NCBI GenBank assembly: GCA_902729315.2
Contig: LR746267.1
Location: 6,698,424 to 6,762,423 of the forward strand
Reading direction: 5' to 3'
Source: Spirodela intermedia
Lineage: Eukaryota; Streptophyta; Magnoliopsida; Alismatales; Araceae
Length of the DNA stretch: 64,000 bases
Position numbers and translations under genes: made by a program
Part shown: positions 1-12,500 of the stretch, piece by piece
How positions within the stretch are numbered: position 1 is the first letter of the stretch
Layout of the letters: each line of letters starts with the position of its first letter
Notes under the pieces: generated by a model
What the model was told of the DNA's origin: nothing
Databases searched by the model: none
The model's input: only the letters and a program-made list of their open reading frames with translations

Positions 1-1406
1 CCCCCGCCATGGAATCGGGGTAAATCCTCTTCCTATTTTCACCTTCCTCACCTTCCTATTATCATATAATTTGACCCATTAATTTTTAATATTTAATAAT
101 GGGATTTTACGTCTTTCGACTAATATACGATTATTATCGGTGTTCTAACGTGGTACTAGTCTCTCACCTAACTTCGTCGACCCTCCTCCAACTATGAAAT
201 CATGGTTGTGTGATCAGCACTCCTCGTGCAGATCAGGACATTCCATCGCTCTCGTCACGTCAAGATGGTTGCCTGGAAGTCAAACGATCAGATGGTGACC
301 ACTCGAATCGGTATCTACCCAAGGGCATCAATAATTTTGTCAAGGGCTATATTCTTACTTGAAATAGTATTTTTTTTATGTTCATTTACCCTGTAAAAAT
401 TATAGGCGATGTGGGTTCTAAAGGATGCTTATCACTCATCGTAAAAATTATTTAATTGGTTTAATCTTATCAATACGCCAACTTACTTATCTCATAAACG
501 ATGCTATCTACGAAAACTTCCTCATCTCATAAGCTCTGGGGAATACTGACAGCCATTACTAGGCTTGACCAATATAATATGAGCGTGGGTGAAGATCTCT
601 TAGAAACTTACACTTACATGAATAACACATATACAATCGATTTTCTCCTTTTTTTCTTGGGAATAAGCCGGCATTATGCTCAAAAATAGTGAATGGCCTC
701 CCCTTCCCCAGGAATCTTAGAAGCAGTTTCGAGTAAATCAGCACTTGAGAAATGAAGATGTTTCTTTGTGATAAATTTCGAATAAATCCGATCCTAGAAA
801 GAAAAATGGAAGAACCATATAGTCTTCACACATGAAACTTTTATGTCTAATGTAAACTGATGATGTGGGTGATATATTGGGTTCTATTTACATTCACTCA
901 AGTTCAATAAAAAAGAAAAAAACATAAAAAAATAGCATTTTATGAGAAACTCTATCTTTTAAAGATGAACCCTGCTATAATTTCCAAGAAAGTTTGACTT
1001 GAGCCTGCTTCTTCCATCTGGAAACATTTTTGTAACGTGGAAAGGTCCCAAAGACTGGAATCGTTAACACAATCTTTTCAGGATCCTTTAACCATTTCAA
1101 ATCCTCTTCCATGAGTTAAGAATGCGTCTTTCGACCTTCCAACTTGTCTCCTCTGAGATAAGACACTGTTGGTGGCTACAGTGAGACATTCGGCCCCACC
1201 CAACCTTTCCCTTTCCGAGGTGCAGCTACCATACGCTCACAATCTGTTTGCTGATATGCTCCTTTCACTCTTCCCTCCTTTGGTACTTGTGGCCTCTCTC
1301 CCGCTGTATCTGTCTGTCTGTCTGTCTGTTTCTTTCTCTCTCTAGAGACCCTTATCTGTCTGCATCTGAGTGGTCCTTCACGAACAAGTATCCCCACACG
1401 TCTTTA

Positions 1407-1434
1407 TCTCTCTCTCTCTCTCTCTCTCTCTCCG
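1407..1434. repeat. (CT)n microsatellite
   Basis: This is an uninterrupted CT run of about 13 units, with a short CTGT tract just upstream at about 1312-1330. Confidence 0.9.
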
Positions 1435-1663
1435 AGTAGTTATTTCCCATAGAGCGTAGTCCAGTCGCAGGAAAAGACTTATTTGGGAAGCGAGGGAAGA
1501 TCGTAGTCTTTTGGGTTTTCAACTGATGCAGTGGCCCAGCGAGTTGTACATGTGGAGCCCTCTCTGGTGGGCCGGCGGGGCCCATCCCCTTGGTATAGTT
1601 ATTGATCGGCAGGCCCATCTACTGGGTCGGTCACTAGTTAATGAGCCGTAAATGATCTGAATA

Positions 1664-1694
1664 AGAGAGAGAGAGAGAGAGCGAGAGAGAGAGG
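1664..1694. repeat. (GA)n microsatellite
   Basis: A GA run with one GC interruption lies about 130 bp past the NF-YC stop codon and may be in its 3' flank. Confidence 0.85.
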
Positions 1695-1822
1695 GGACTA
1701 GAAAACTACAGTGGTCTGAGAGTCAAAGGGATCCGTTCCGTTCCTACACGTATGTTGTTTATCTAGGGGCGATCCGGGGGAGAGGCAGAGGCGCCCCCGG
1801 ACCGGGAGATAGAAAGGAACGG

Positions 1823-2536
1823 TCAAGAATCAGAGGAGGGCTGCTGCGTCGGCCATGGCTGCTGCTGCTGAGGCGGCGGCGGCGCGTACGCCTGCGGCTG
1901 CTGGGCGTAGAGCATGGTGGCATGGTCGACGGCAGGCCTGCCCACCATCACACCGGCCACTGCGACCTGCGTCGGCACGTAGTAATACGGCGGCAGCGGC
2001 TCTGTGGGGACGCCCACGCCGGGAATGGCCATGAGCAGGTCCTCCTTCACCTCGTCGCGCGGCACGATGTCCACTAAGAAGTCGAACACGTCCGTCCTCG
2101 TGATGGCGGCGGCGATGTCGTTCTTCTGCAGCGTCCGTCGCTTGTTCTCCTCTGTGTGCGCCCACGCGCGCAGGGTCAGCTCCAGCACGAACATCTCGCA
2201 GGCGCGGGCGAAGAGAACGGGGGCCTCGGCGGCGATCATCCGCACGTCCTCGTCCGCCTTCATGATCTTCTTGATCCTGGCCAACGGGAGAGCGTGGTTC
2301 TTGAAGTCCGCTGCGTCCTCGATCTCCCGCCGCTGGCCCTCCCAGAAGGACTGGAGCTGCTGCTGCAGGTGCTTGAGGTGCTGCTGGTAGATCTGCTGGT
2401 AGGAGAGCTGCTCCTGGCTCAGCTGCGGCGGCGCCACCGGGAACGCCGGCGACGCCACCGGATAAGGGGCGATGCCGTACGGTAGCTGCTCGACCGCGCC
2501 GGCGGCCGGAGGGTGCTCTGGCGCGGGCTCACCCAT
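1823..2536 (-). CDS. NF-YC: NF-YC (HAP5) subunit of the CCAAT-binding NF-Y transcription factor
   Basis: The protein is 237 aa in one coding exon. NF-YC pairs with NF-YB through histone folds; the dimer enters the nucleus and binds CCAAT promoters with NF-YA. The H2A-like core lies at about residues 77-162 and shows the family motifs FKNHALPLARIKKIMK, DEDVRMIAAEAP, HTEENKRRTLQKNDIA and FDFLVDIVPRDE. A Q-rich stretch precedes it (YQQIYQQHLKHLQQQLQSFW), and the C-tail is rich in P, Y and Q. The start is the ATG at 2536 (MGEPAPEH). The frame stays open to 2575 but only from a GTG, and CTGCAG ends 6 bp before the ATG, so that stretch is probably the end of a 5' UTR intron, common in this family. 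The core is intact. The family call is firm; the exact orthologue is not determined. Confidence 0.95.
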   Translation of the reverse strand: MGEPAPEHPPAAGAVEQLPYGIAPYPVASPAFPVAPPQLSQEQLSYQQIYQQHLKHLQQQLQSFWEGQRREIEDAADFKNHALPLARIKKIMKADEDVRMIAAEAPVLFARACEMFVLELTLRAWAHTEENKRRTLQKNDIAAAITRTDVFDFLVDIVPRDEVKEDLLMAIPGVGVPTEPLPPYYYVPTQVAVAGVMVGRPAVDHATMLYAQQPQAYAPPPPQQQQPWPTQQPSSDS

Positions 2537-2576
2537 TGGAGGCTGCAGCAAGATCACAGAGTGTTTCCCTCCCACT

Positions 2577-4109
2577 TCGATAATCCATCCTATCCATCGG
2601 TGAAGAAAGAAAACGGAGAGACGAACACAAAATGAAAGCCACCCGGCAAATCATCGCCTCTCAAGAACATCCGCAGGGGAAATAAAGAAAAATAAAGCAT
2701 CTGACTTTGGGCCCCATTTACCAAGACACAAAAATATGAAGGCTTAGATCAGTCAAGGCAAAATCATCTGAACGTTTGGGATAAGATTAAATGGCTTTAA
2801 GAAATCAGCTAAATTGGCTTCGAGCTGGCTCAAGAACTCCAAAACCAGCCGACGACTTGCCTCCATGACAGGACGATTGCATCCCAGAAACATACTGTTT
2901 ATTCAGGAACTGTTCATCTAAAACGAAGAATCGAATAGCAGAACCTGATTAGTTTGCTCATAGGCTAGTAATTATCTCACTTAAATTCAAAGAACATGAC
3001 CTCTTATTTTCCAAATTACGATTCATAAAAAAAGCTTTCAACCTCAAATATTTTTTTTTCTCAGATACCCAAGATTAATTCCGCCGTTAAACTAAATAAT
3101 AATAATAATTTTACATCCGTCAAATGACAACTTCAGCTATTTGACTTCAAGACGCAAGAGAACCTACTTCAAATCTGGGTCAACGAGGATTGGTTAACAT
3201 TGAAATGAGAAGGCAGCCTAGTAACACAATTCTTCCCAACCTCCAAGCTTCCCTTTCATGGGCAGCATATCCCGTAAAATATTCGTCAAATTAGTTGCAA
3301 AAATAAATTTAATCAGGTCTATTATCAGACAATTTCCTGAAGACACTAAAGTGAAGGACATCACATAGAAAGACGTTGAAGATGCAGCAGCTCCATGGAG
3401 TTTACATAACCTCCAACGTAACCACATTCCGTGGCCTAATCTATCTTCATAATTGTATAAACCCATTTCAAAACATCTGTTTCTTTCCCCGTGAGCACTT
3501 AACCAGATCATCCTCGCAAGTCTTGTTCTTTGGTTTGATATCAATTATCTACCATTAAATGCACCACAGTAGTCTCATTCCTTCCTTTACGAAGCTTTAA
3601 TAAACCTAGACCCCAAAGAATATCAGAGATCAGAGTTGACGTACTCTAATTGAATTCATACAACGTTTGTAACTCATGTCTCTGAAACACGTGATCTTCC
3701 TACTCCCTGCTACTCTCTCTTCACTTCAATTTTGACAAAAGATATACATCTCACCGTATCAACCCCCTCCCTCCCCCTCCCCCCCACGCCCAACACATAA
3801 ACTCAAAAAATTAAGAAGAGGAAGAAGAAAGCTATTGCATTTGTCCCTCCGCCAGTATACGACATTGTCCTCCCCTTGCATATCAATTCACAGCTCAATT
3901 TGACTTATTAACACACAGATTATGAATATCCATATCATGCAAGGAGACATTGCTTTTTCTAATTCGAATTGAGGGGTGATATCAAACTGGCTCTGTTTAC
4001 TATCCGGAAAGAGAAAGACAGAGTCTTTGTCTAAAGAAATGCGTTGATAAACAGAGGATGCATACAAGCTTTCAACGAGGTAGTTGTCTTTCAACTCTCT
4101 CAAAACTTT
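2577..4109. other. Non-coding spacer, possible 5' UTR intron of NF-YC
   Basis: This is AT-rich sequence with no convincing coding region. If NF-YC has a 5' UTR intron ending at about 2543, as the splice acceptor suggests, part or all of this stretch would be intron. The upstream exon is not proven. Confidence 0.35.
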
Positions 4110-4306
4110 CTACAGCGGTATCTGATGCCCCACTGATCCTCCTCCTCCAAGATCAAGGTCTTCTCCATCTCCAATGCTGGTGTAGTCACTCTGAGATATA
4201 AGCTCACCCTATTCTAGCCTTTCCCAAAGCTTCCATAGGGCATGGTCACGAGTTGAAAAATCTAATCTTTCACAATTTGGGGGATTCATCAGTTCATCGC
4301 TGGACC
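4110..4306 (-). pseudogene. Degraded coding-like remnant, family unknown
   Basis: One minus-strand frame reads like real protein (for example FSTRDHALWKLWERLE, then a TAG stop, then [18 protein letters not shown], then a second stop). The composition is typical of an acidic C-terminus, but the frame is broken and no family is recognised. Further coding-like fragments in other frames lie upstream at about 4400-4700 (for example DFHVEKLLSPLKDGK). It may be a decayed gene or exons with unseen introns. Confidence 0.3.
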
Positions 4307-5171
4307 ATGTTTTGAAGATGAAAAAAAAAAACAAACGTAATTTAGTCTGTAATGGCAATGCACTGAGGAAATGATTTCTCCGTATGCTTGGAATTCATTA
4401 GTACGCACCCAGAAAGCCTCTTCTCTTTTTATCCGTTACACTGATTTTACTGATGATAACTTGTGTGAAATAACTTCCATTGCCCTAATCCTCAGGAAAA
4501 TACAACGCTCTGAGAAGCATCATCCCATCGTTACCTTTCCATCCTTGAGTGGAGACAGCAGCTTCTCCACATGGAAATCCGCGGAGAAAGTCATAAGAAA
4601 TCCTCCAAGTCAATTCACTCTTCTTCCTCTCATTGATTAAGACCGCTAGAACACCACCCACAAAACTTAATTCACGTTCATTTAGGAAATATCCAGGTGG
4701 GTCTCAAAAGTTTCATCAGTGGTTCACAACATCCATGACAGAGATGCCAATCTCCTCATTTGTTGGAGAGGCTAACTACCAGCATAACGTTTCTTGAGAG
4801 CAGGAGCATAACTATTCCATACCTAATGCTGCCAAAAGAATGAAAACCCAAGCCACTGGAGAATGTTCTCTTCAGATCACCACATTTACCAACCATAGCT
4901 CGCACCCTAACAGCGGTTTAACCAGTGGTTTTCGTCCTGGACATGATGGGTTCTTCATCGAGGCTTCTCCATCTAACCTAATTTCCCATCTTTCACACCT
5001 CTCAAACAAGTAATGTCAAAGTTGGTGCTTCACCTCATGGCAAATCAAACTTTTTTCTCAGAGCCTGACACCATTTAAGAGAAAACGTAGGGATCTAGAG
5101 ATTATTCAGACATTCTACCACCCTTATAGCAAACTTTCAGACAGCGCGGAAAGTTCGAAAGCCACGAGGGC

Positions 5172-5700
5172 CTAACAAAAGGGAAGTCGCATGTAGGGGC
5201 CCAAACTGTAGCTTCGAACCGTCCAAAGGGGAATCAGGACGAGAGAACGGAGATGGAGGAGAAAACAAAAACTCTGCTTTGGAGACACGACGCAATCAAA
5301 CCAGGACCATCGTGACCTAGGCGGAAGGGATGAGAAGAGGACGGGGAGGGCGCTATACCTCCTCTCGCGGGACCGGCGCCGGACAGCTTCTCTGGAACGA
5401 AGTCGATGCACGCGCTTAATCGTCAGAGACCACGCGGGCCTCTAAGATTCGCGTCGCTGCGGTCACCGCCTCAGCAAAAGCCGTCCGTCTCGCCCGCCGC
5501 GATCGGCGGCGACGAGGGCGGTCGCGGGTGTGGGACTGGAAGACGGCGGCAGTGCTGACGGCCTCCCCGGCGCTGAGGTCCGATTCCGACGGCAGCGGGG
5601 GTTGATACAGCACCCCGTTTTGACTCTCGGGACCGCCAAAAACGGAACGCGAAACGGGCTCGTAGAGAGTGATGAGAGGGGACATGGACCACTTATTGGA
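5172..5700. promoter_or_regulatory. GC-rich island, possible promoter and first exon of NF-YC
   Basis: This is a sharp GC-rich island in AT-rich DNA. On the minus strand a GAG|GTATAG sequence near 5360 could be a splice donor leading to the acceptor at 2543 upstream of NF-YC. Overlapping open frames on both strands look compositional and no family is recognised. The link to NF-YC is inference; transcript data would decide it. Confidence 0.3.
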
Positions 5701-6469
5701 TCCCAATTTGACCCAATAACACTGCCTAGATATGTATGCGTTGTAGCTACCCCAACCAACCCTAATAAAGCTCAAGGTATTCTTTTCAAATCATCATTAA
5801 AATCATTTATATGGTACATCACGGCTTAGAACATGGAAGGCCAAGTGCATCCCACCATGAACTCTCTCACAGGGACTTGGGTTTCTTCTCTCTTCCAACC
5901 TCAGTTCTAAGAAGTGTAATAAAGGTCAACGCCAAAAATAAAAAGCTTTCAGCTGCCTCTAATCCGTTATTTGACTTCCCTCATACATTTACTAGTGTAA
6001 TAATTATTTTTCTTAAAAGCCTTGAAAGTAGAGTTGTGGGTCTTTTCTTGAGAGGATTTTAAAGAACAAAGCATGATTATGATATGGGCTTCAATTACTT
6101 CTCTAGAAAGTATCACTAATCCTTGACATCAATAATTCCTTATTTGGTTATGAGAAGACTGATAAATAGACAAAAATACCTAGTAAACTAGTTCAAATGA
6201 GATTGTATCACATGGTCTGAGTGATATAATTAGTGTCATGCCTTACTGAGTCGCACATTTAATTGAAAACATAAGAAACATGTGTGGTGGTTTAGAATTC
6301 TTAGGTGTTTTAATGATGATCACGACATATGGAGGTATGAAGCCATTCGCCTAAGTATTGATTTGCATTACTAGTTAACATGAAGATGTTAAATATTTCT
6401 ACATTTTTAAGGATACAATAACTTAGGTATCTAGATTTGGATGTTACCTATTGAATAAAAATGTGTCAT
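5701..6469. other. Intergenic spacer
   Basis: AT-rich sequence; nothing recognised. Confidence 0.5.
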
Positions 6470-7090
6470 ATTGTTGGTCTCCTGGTGACGACACGATATC
6501 AAAAGGGGGGGCAATGGATTGATCATCTTTTTTTTCTCTTCCTAGGGAAATCATGAACACGTTCACACCAAAAATTTATACTAGTTTAGTACACATGACC
6601 TTCATCCATTCTCCATGGACTAATGTCGAACTCGAAGCCTTTTCCCTCCAGTTTTGTGGACTGGATCCGGCCTTGGTGGAGCAGGGGATTGAGCATTGGG
6701 TCGAGCAGACCGCTAGATTCAGGACCAAACAACCGTTGTGGGCAGAAGAACCATTCAATGCACATTCTTCCATTATAGAGTGAAGAGAATGGGGGAGTGG
6801 CAGCATTTCTAGGTGGTCCAGACTGTGGATTGTTAGAGTGGGGAAGTTGTGGGTGGGCTCTCCCTATAAAAAGGAAAGGTTCCTCTTCAAGTTATAGTGA
6901 GAGGTAACAAGTGATAGCGGTGCACATGAGTAAGGGTCGATGTTTTCCATATTCAATAAAGTTCTTCCTTTGACTACTAATGTTTTCTTGTTATCTTGAA
7001 TAAGAGAGGCTGCTTACTGCTAGTGGGGGAAACCAAGGTTGATGTGAGGATAGAATTGAGGCAAGTTTGATACTTGACCTATCACAATTT
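6470..7090 (+). mobile_element. Possible solo LTR or LTR fragment
   Basis: A strong TATA box (TATAAAAA, 6865-6872) is followed about 85 bp later by a poly(A) signal (AATAAA, 6955-6960), the U3-R-U5 order of a retrotransposon LTR. The stretch begins near a TGTTGG and ends near a CA at about 7085. No target-site duplication, primer-binding site or internal domain was found, so ends are approximate. A short open frame at 6553-6783 matches no family I know. Confidence 0.3.
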
Positions 7091-8188
7091 TCCTTGGGTT
7101 CTACTACTTTCTTTGTGGCTTAAAAGATAAAATTTTGGGTCAACTACTCAAGATTTTTCAAATAATTTCTAGATTTCACAACTTTACGTGGCCTGATTAA
7201 AAGATGTTTACCTATCTCTATTAGATTCAAATATTTAAGAAGTCAATAAAATCAGCCATGACTAATCTCTCTTAGATTCAAGCTCCAGATGAGCGTTGAG
7301 TGCATATACAATAAATATACATAGTAATAAACTATCGTCATTCTTGATGTTTAACTTTTAGATTCTTGAAGGCTTCAATCCTTTGATTCCTCATTAAGGA
7401 AGCTTTTGTATGTAAGAGTCGTTAACAAGCTTGCACAGTGGCTGATCTTTGATGCTTCTTGATGTCTACAGATGTAGCAATAGGGCTTGCACTCCTGTGG
7501 GGAATGTGGTGGGGATGGTACCCCTTTTGTTAGATTTTTCTTTCAAATTTTCTGATTTATCTTCTTCTTCGTCTCCCTCTTCTTTCATGCATTCTCTTTC
7601 TCTCTCCTCAAGAACAACCATTGCCTGCCAATGAGAGATCAGGGTTTTCTTAGGGTTTAATCTGAAATGAATTCAATGACTCTTCAGATCAGACTCAGGT
7701 CTAGTATTAAAACGGTCCATTTTTCTTCCACATATATATAAAATGATATTTCTGTCCCGGCTTTAATCACAGATGCAACATTTGGTTATGGTAAAGGGTC
7801 ATTTGTTTTTCTTTTTATAATCATGGATACAGTGAATTATTTGTCAATTTTGGAAAATAATATAAAGCGGATAGATCCATTTACCATAATGTCAAAACTA
7901 GATCTAATATACTGAAAATAGATACATTAAACCTTATATTTACATTAAATCTAGTTTTGAGTTGTGATGCTATGGTTTGTGGGTCACATCCATGGTATTG
8001 TGCCAAATAGAAATTCCACCAAACATTAGACAATTAGAAGAGGTAAATAACCTATTAAAAAGTATGAATAAATATATTGTATGTGGATGACAAAATTTTA
8101 TGGAGATGCTGAATAAAAGGTAAAATTATTGTCCATTTACATCCACGAAAAGTCTATAAATGTGAATAAATTTCTACCATTTACAGAC
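7091..8188. other. Intergenic spacer, 3' side of the six-exon gene
   Basis: AT-rich sequence with no recognised gene. The part next to 8189 probably includes the 3' UTR of the minus-strand gene. Confidence 0.4.
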
Positions 8189-9461
8189 TCATCCAGCCTC
8201 GTCATGGAGATTTTGACAAGTGTAGGTGTCCTCGACGTATCTGGTGATCTGTGAAATTGCATAGTGTGAAAGACTGGAGGCCGTGTAGTAGGATGTCACT
8301 GAGAGCTGGGCAAACTTTGGGACTGCATAACCTGGGTTAAGAGAAAGCAATTGGAGATTAGAGCAACTGGTCCAGGAGATCTAAAACAAAGTAGCCTCCT
8401 CATATAATTCAGTCATTAGAGAAACTTTGATTTAATAACATGTAGCCAGTATAATTTATATGAAAAAAAAAACTTTGGCAACCTGAGCTAATCAAGTCTC
8501 AGTATGTGTCACCCCTTTATCTATATATTTAAATTGAGATTCAAATCAACTGTTCCCTGAGGCTTTTAAGGGAATAAAAAAAGAACCATGAATAAAAAGA
8601 AAAAACATTCAAATCCGGACTAGATGAACACTTATTTATCTAAAGAGCTGTCCTAACGCGGTTTAAGATGTATGGATTGTCTGGAATTGTACTCATGGTT
8701 CATGTTATAACGCAGTTTTTACAGGAGGGTAATTTGGAAAAGGGTCCAAAATTCAATATACTGCAGTAAGGTGAAACAAACAAGGCCAGAAGGACGGGAG
8801 AAGAAGAAACTGACTAGACCCTTTCAAGTTTTCCTTCCTCTGTGAAGCTCCTGAGTTAGAAAGCTTAGTCTCAAATACTGCTAGGTGACAAAGGGGAACC
8901 CTTATAAGTAGTATATTAATTAATTTTATGACAAAACATGTGAGAGGTGAAAACCTGGTTCAATGAGGATTTAATATTCGATGCCCATTTCCATAGGGGA
9001 TGATAAATATGATCTCCGGTCAGACGCCAATGTAAGTTAAGAAAGTCATCTGAGTTGAAAAGAGGTCGTTTGAGATGGGCATTGCTTTTTAAGATCTCCT
9101 TTTCATAGTACAAGACGTACCTATGATTTGTTTTCAATGAAAAAAATAATGTTCCATGCTAAGTGTACAACATAATTAATATGCTTTGATGAAAATGGGG
9201 CTTGTCTAGGGCTCATAAAGTGCAGGCGACAGGTCTATGCTCTTATGATCTCTCATTGAAGAGAGGTCATAAGAGATGGGCAACACTTTTTGAGGTCTTC
9301 GTTTTATAGGACAAGACGAATATATGTTTCGTTTCAATGAAAAAAGTAATATCCCATGCTAAACGTACAACATAATTCATGCTTCGCTGAAAATGTAGCT
9401 TGTCTATGGCTCATGAAGAGCAGGTGACAAGTCTATGCCTCTCTCTCTCCCTCCCTCTCTC

Positions 9462-9517
<56 letters not shown>

Positions 9518-12500
9518 TTTCTCTCAGAAAAATGTTCTTCAAGACATATATGAGCTTTGCTGGAGATGAAAATGGGAACGAAATGATGATGTGTTGAGAG
9601 TCTTACTTCCAAGTGCAGCACTGGCACCAGAAAACATAAGCAGCGGAGGAATCTGCAAAACAGACAATTGATGGACCAAATTATCGAATGAAAAAAAAGC
9701 AGCAAGAAGGGGGAAATAACAAAACCATTTTTCCTGAAGAAGATGAACGATAAAATAGACAATAATGAATGTTCACGATAGAAGATTTCAGGATTATTCC
9801 TTAATGTCTTTGAGATCTTTTAAGACTAGCTTTGACTAAGGTCCAATTGAGGTATCCCCATCAGGTACTAAAAAGAAAGTCATTCCATGATTGTCTGAAC
9901 TAAAGCATTGAGCAACATACAGTTCATTCCGCATGTTCTTTTCTAACTTTTCAAAATAAAGGATGATGAACAGACGTTAAGAAGTCATATTGCCTCACAT
10001 CCACTTCCAATAAGATGACTACCAGACATTAATTAAAAAAATACACAAATGACCAAAATGAAATATATGTTAAAATCCTCTGAACATCTCTGAGGGGCCA
10101 CCAAGCTTGATAAAAAGCAGGAGTTTCCCCGTGGACATGTGCCTAGAGCTTTCTGGATAAATATAAAAGTAAAAACAAAATAGACCAAATATGGGAATAT
10201 TTTCTAATGGTTTAGTTTTATTTTCTATTTGGAGCTAAAGGTAAAACGAGAAACGGATGACTGAGAGATAGGGTAAATCATCCATGTTCTTGTTTTGTCA
10301 ATTGCATCATGCGTAAACAGCTACAATGGTGTCAAACTACACATCGAAAATAGCCGAAGAAAATAATTCTTTTTTATGGCAAAAAAGCACCATCATATGC
10401 ACTTGAATAAATGGTGCCAAGATCTGATCATATGACGTCAATTGGCTTATCCAACCCTTTTCATATGCTGTTTACCAAGGTATATGGGTCAATGCAGGAC
10501 ACAGTTGGTCAATTTCTGGCCAGTCCACCCAGAATCTCCTGCCAAATGAGATTCAGCCCAAACCAGGACACAGTTTGGGTCTTTCAATAACCAAAACCCA
10601 GAAGTTAGATAGGGCACTGCTAATCCCACCAGGAAGTTCTTAAATTAAATAAAAATCTATAATCTGAAGAGATTGAAAAATATAAAAAAGACAGATGCGG
10701 AAACAAATGCATTCATGACATTTTAAACATAAAAAAACGCTTTTCATTTGAATTTTCCATGGTTAAAATGAATCAGAATTGGAAGAAAAACAACAATCTG
10801 AAAAGTAGTCTGCACTGGAAAGAAAAGTAATTTTTACCCCGACCAAGAACTGTAGCCACTTTGGACCCTGCACATGCCTCTGCACAAATGGAATTCCTAC
10901 ACAGGAAGTGTTAAAATTTATGAAACATTCGGCATAAAAATATAGAAAAAAACAGCACGAATTCTGACAGCAAGAGTCCTGGGTTTGCTCCCATCTAGGG
11001 ATGAAAAAGAAACCAGAAAATATGTGCGAAACAACTCCTGGTTGACACAGGGTGAGTACGGGTTAAGATTTTTGCCTAGGAAGTGGAACAAATCACCCAA
11101 GAAATGAAATTCAATGATAGAACGGGATCAACATCATATTTTACCTGTATTGAACCCATGAACTGCACTAAGCATTGCACCAGCTCCAGAACCAGCCTAC
11201 ATGACGGCATTAGAAATCAACTGTCTATACCCTTACTGTTATAAAATCATTTCCTTTAAAAATATTAAGGTAAGATCTATTCCAACAGAAACTGTATAAT
11301 AAGGGGAAAGCAGGATGAGGTGAAAAGGACACGTACCACAGCAGTTGCATCATGCAAAACAGACGTTATAGTCCATTCAGCATTTCCCTGGTAGGAAGCA
11401 ATTTTTGAAAATTAAAGATCCGGAAAATATCCAGTTGGACTAAGTAATGGACAAATACTTAGCTTTCATACGCAGAAAATAGTCTTGAAGAAGAAAGGAG
11501 GCAGAGCACGGAACCATAAAGCTATGATCAGGTAATAATAAAGCGTCATACAGTTTTCCTTACCAGGTAAATTTAGATCTAGATATCAAGGTTACATTTT
11601 CCAATAATGTTTAAGAGGAAATGGGATCCTGATCTGGCACTTTACTTTGACAGACGGAGTTTGATGAATAAAGTCTAAACTTCCTGCCAGCAATCAAACT
11701 TAAAACCTATTGGCAATGAGTGAAGCGGGCCCATCCTTAGAGAAAGAGATTTATTTCTCTGATAACCAATATAGAAGTGCACTTAACAAATGTACCCACC
11801 TGTACCGAGTATTTACGCTTATTCGCATGGAAAACTGTTGTCAATATAAAGGTTATTGGGCACATTCACATTCACACCAATTTTCAATGAGTGGAAAGGC
11901 CTGTCTTTGTAACATCACATTCATTTTTTATAACAACCACCATGAAACTATGCTAAGAACATCCGCATTAAACAGGAGAAGAAAAACATCAGATGAATCC
12001 TCCCATCATAAAAACTAATTTGGTAGGATCAATAAGACTGATGAATGAACTACACCTTAGGGTTCATAATTTGAAGGCTATTAGATCTACATCATCAAAA
12101 AAAATGGTCTAAGCGTCCGTTTCTAACCATATTTCAAACCAAACAGGACAGAGAAGTGAAGAAATATATGGTGGGATTTCCTCTTAGGTCATTTTTGGAC
12201 GTCTGATAGTGTCAAAGAATCAACAGAATGGTTGCCCGAAGATCATTTGATACTTATCACCAATAACCCTGTTATCATATTAGCTCGTACATCACCTGAG
12301 GTAAATCTATGATACTGTATTTTGGGACTGAAATGACATCTTCACAGGATAGAAACCCGTAACGCCGAGTGCCTACTCGATTTATATCCGATACAAGTTC
12401 AAATGCTTCCACTTCGTGAAAGAAGGGCCATTCTGTTCGGGACGAAACCTGAATCCCGGACATGTAATGCAACGAAGATTTCCATGTAAATTTGTTAATG

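Larger units (their letters stand above)
1..1822. other. Intergenic, 3' side of NF-YC
   Basis: No coding region is recognised. The stretch is AT-rich up to about 1100. It then carries CT/GA microsatellites and a short GC-rich part with three TGGGCC/GGCCCA (site II, TCP-type) motifs at 1568-1573, 1579-1584 and 1612-1617. Confidence 0.5.

Noticed and set aside
2004-2485. Plus-strand frames opposite NF-YC
   Set aside because: They are antisense shadows of the NF-YC coding exon.
2537-2575. N-terminal extension of NF-YC from 2575
   Set aside because: The codon at 2575 is GTG, and a splice-acceptor-like CTGCAG lies just before the ATG at 2536.
5200-5240. GGTTCGAA-like box as a possible tRNA B-box
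   Set aside because: No A-box or cloverleaf could be drawn around it.
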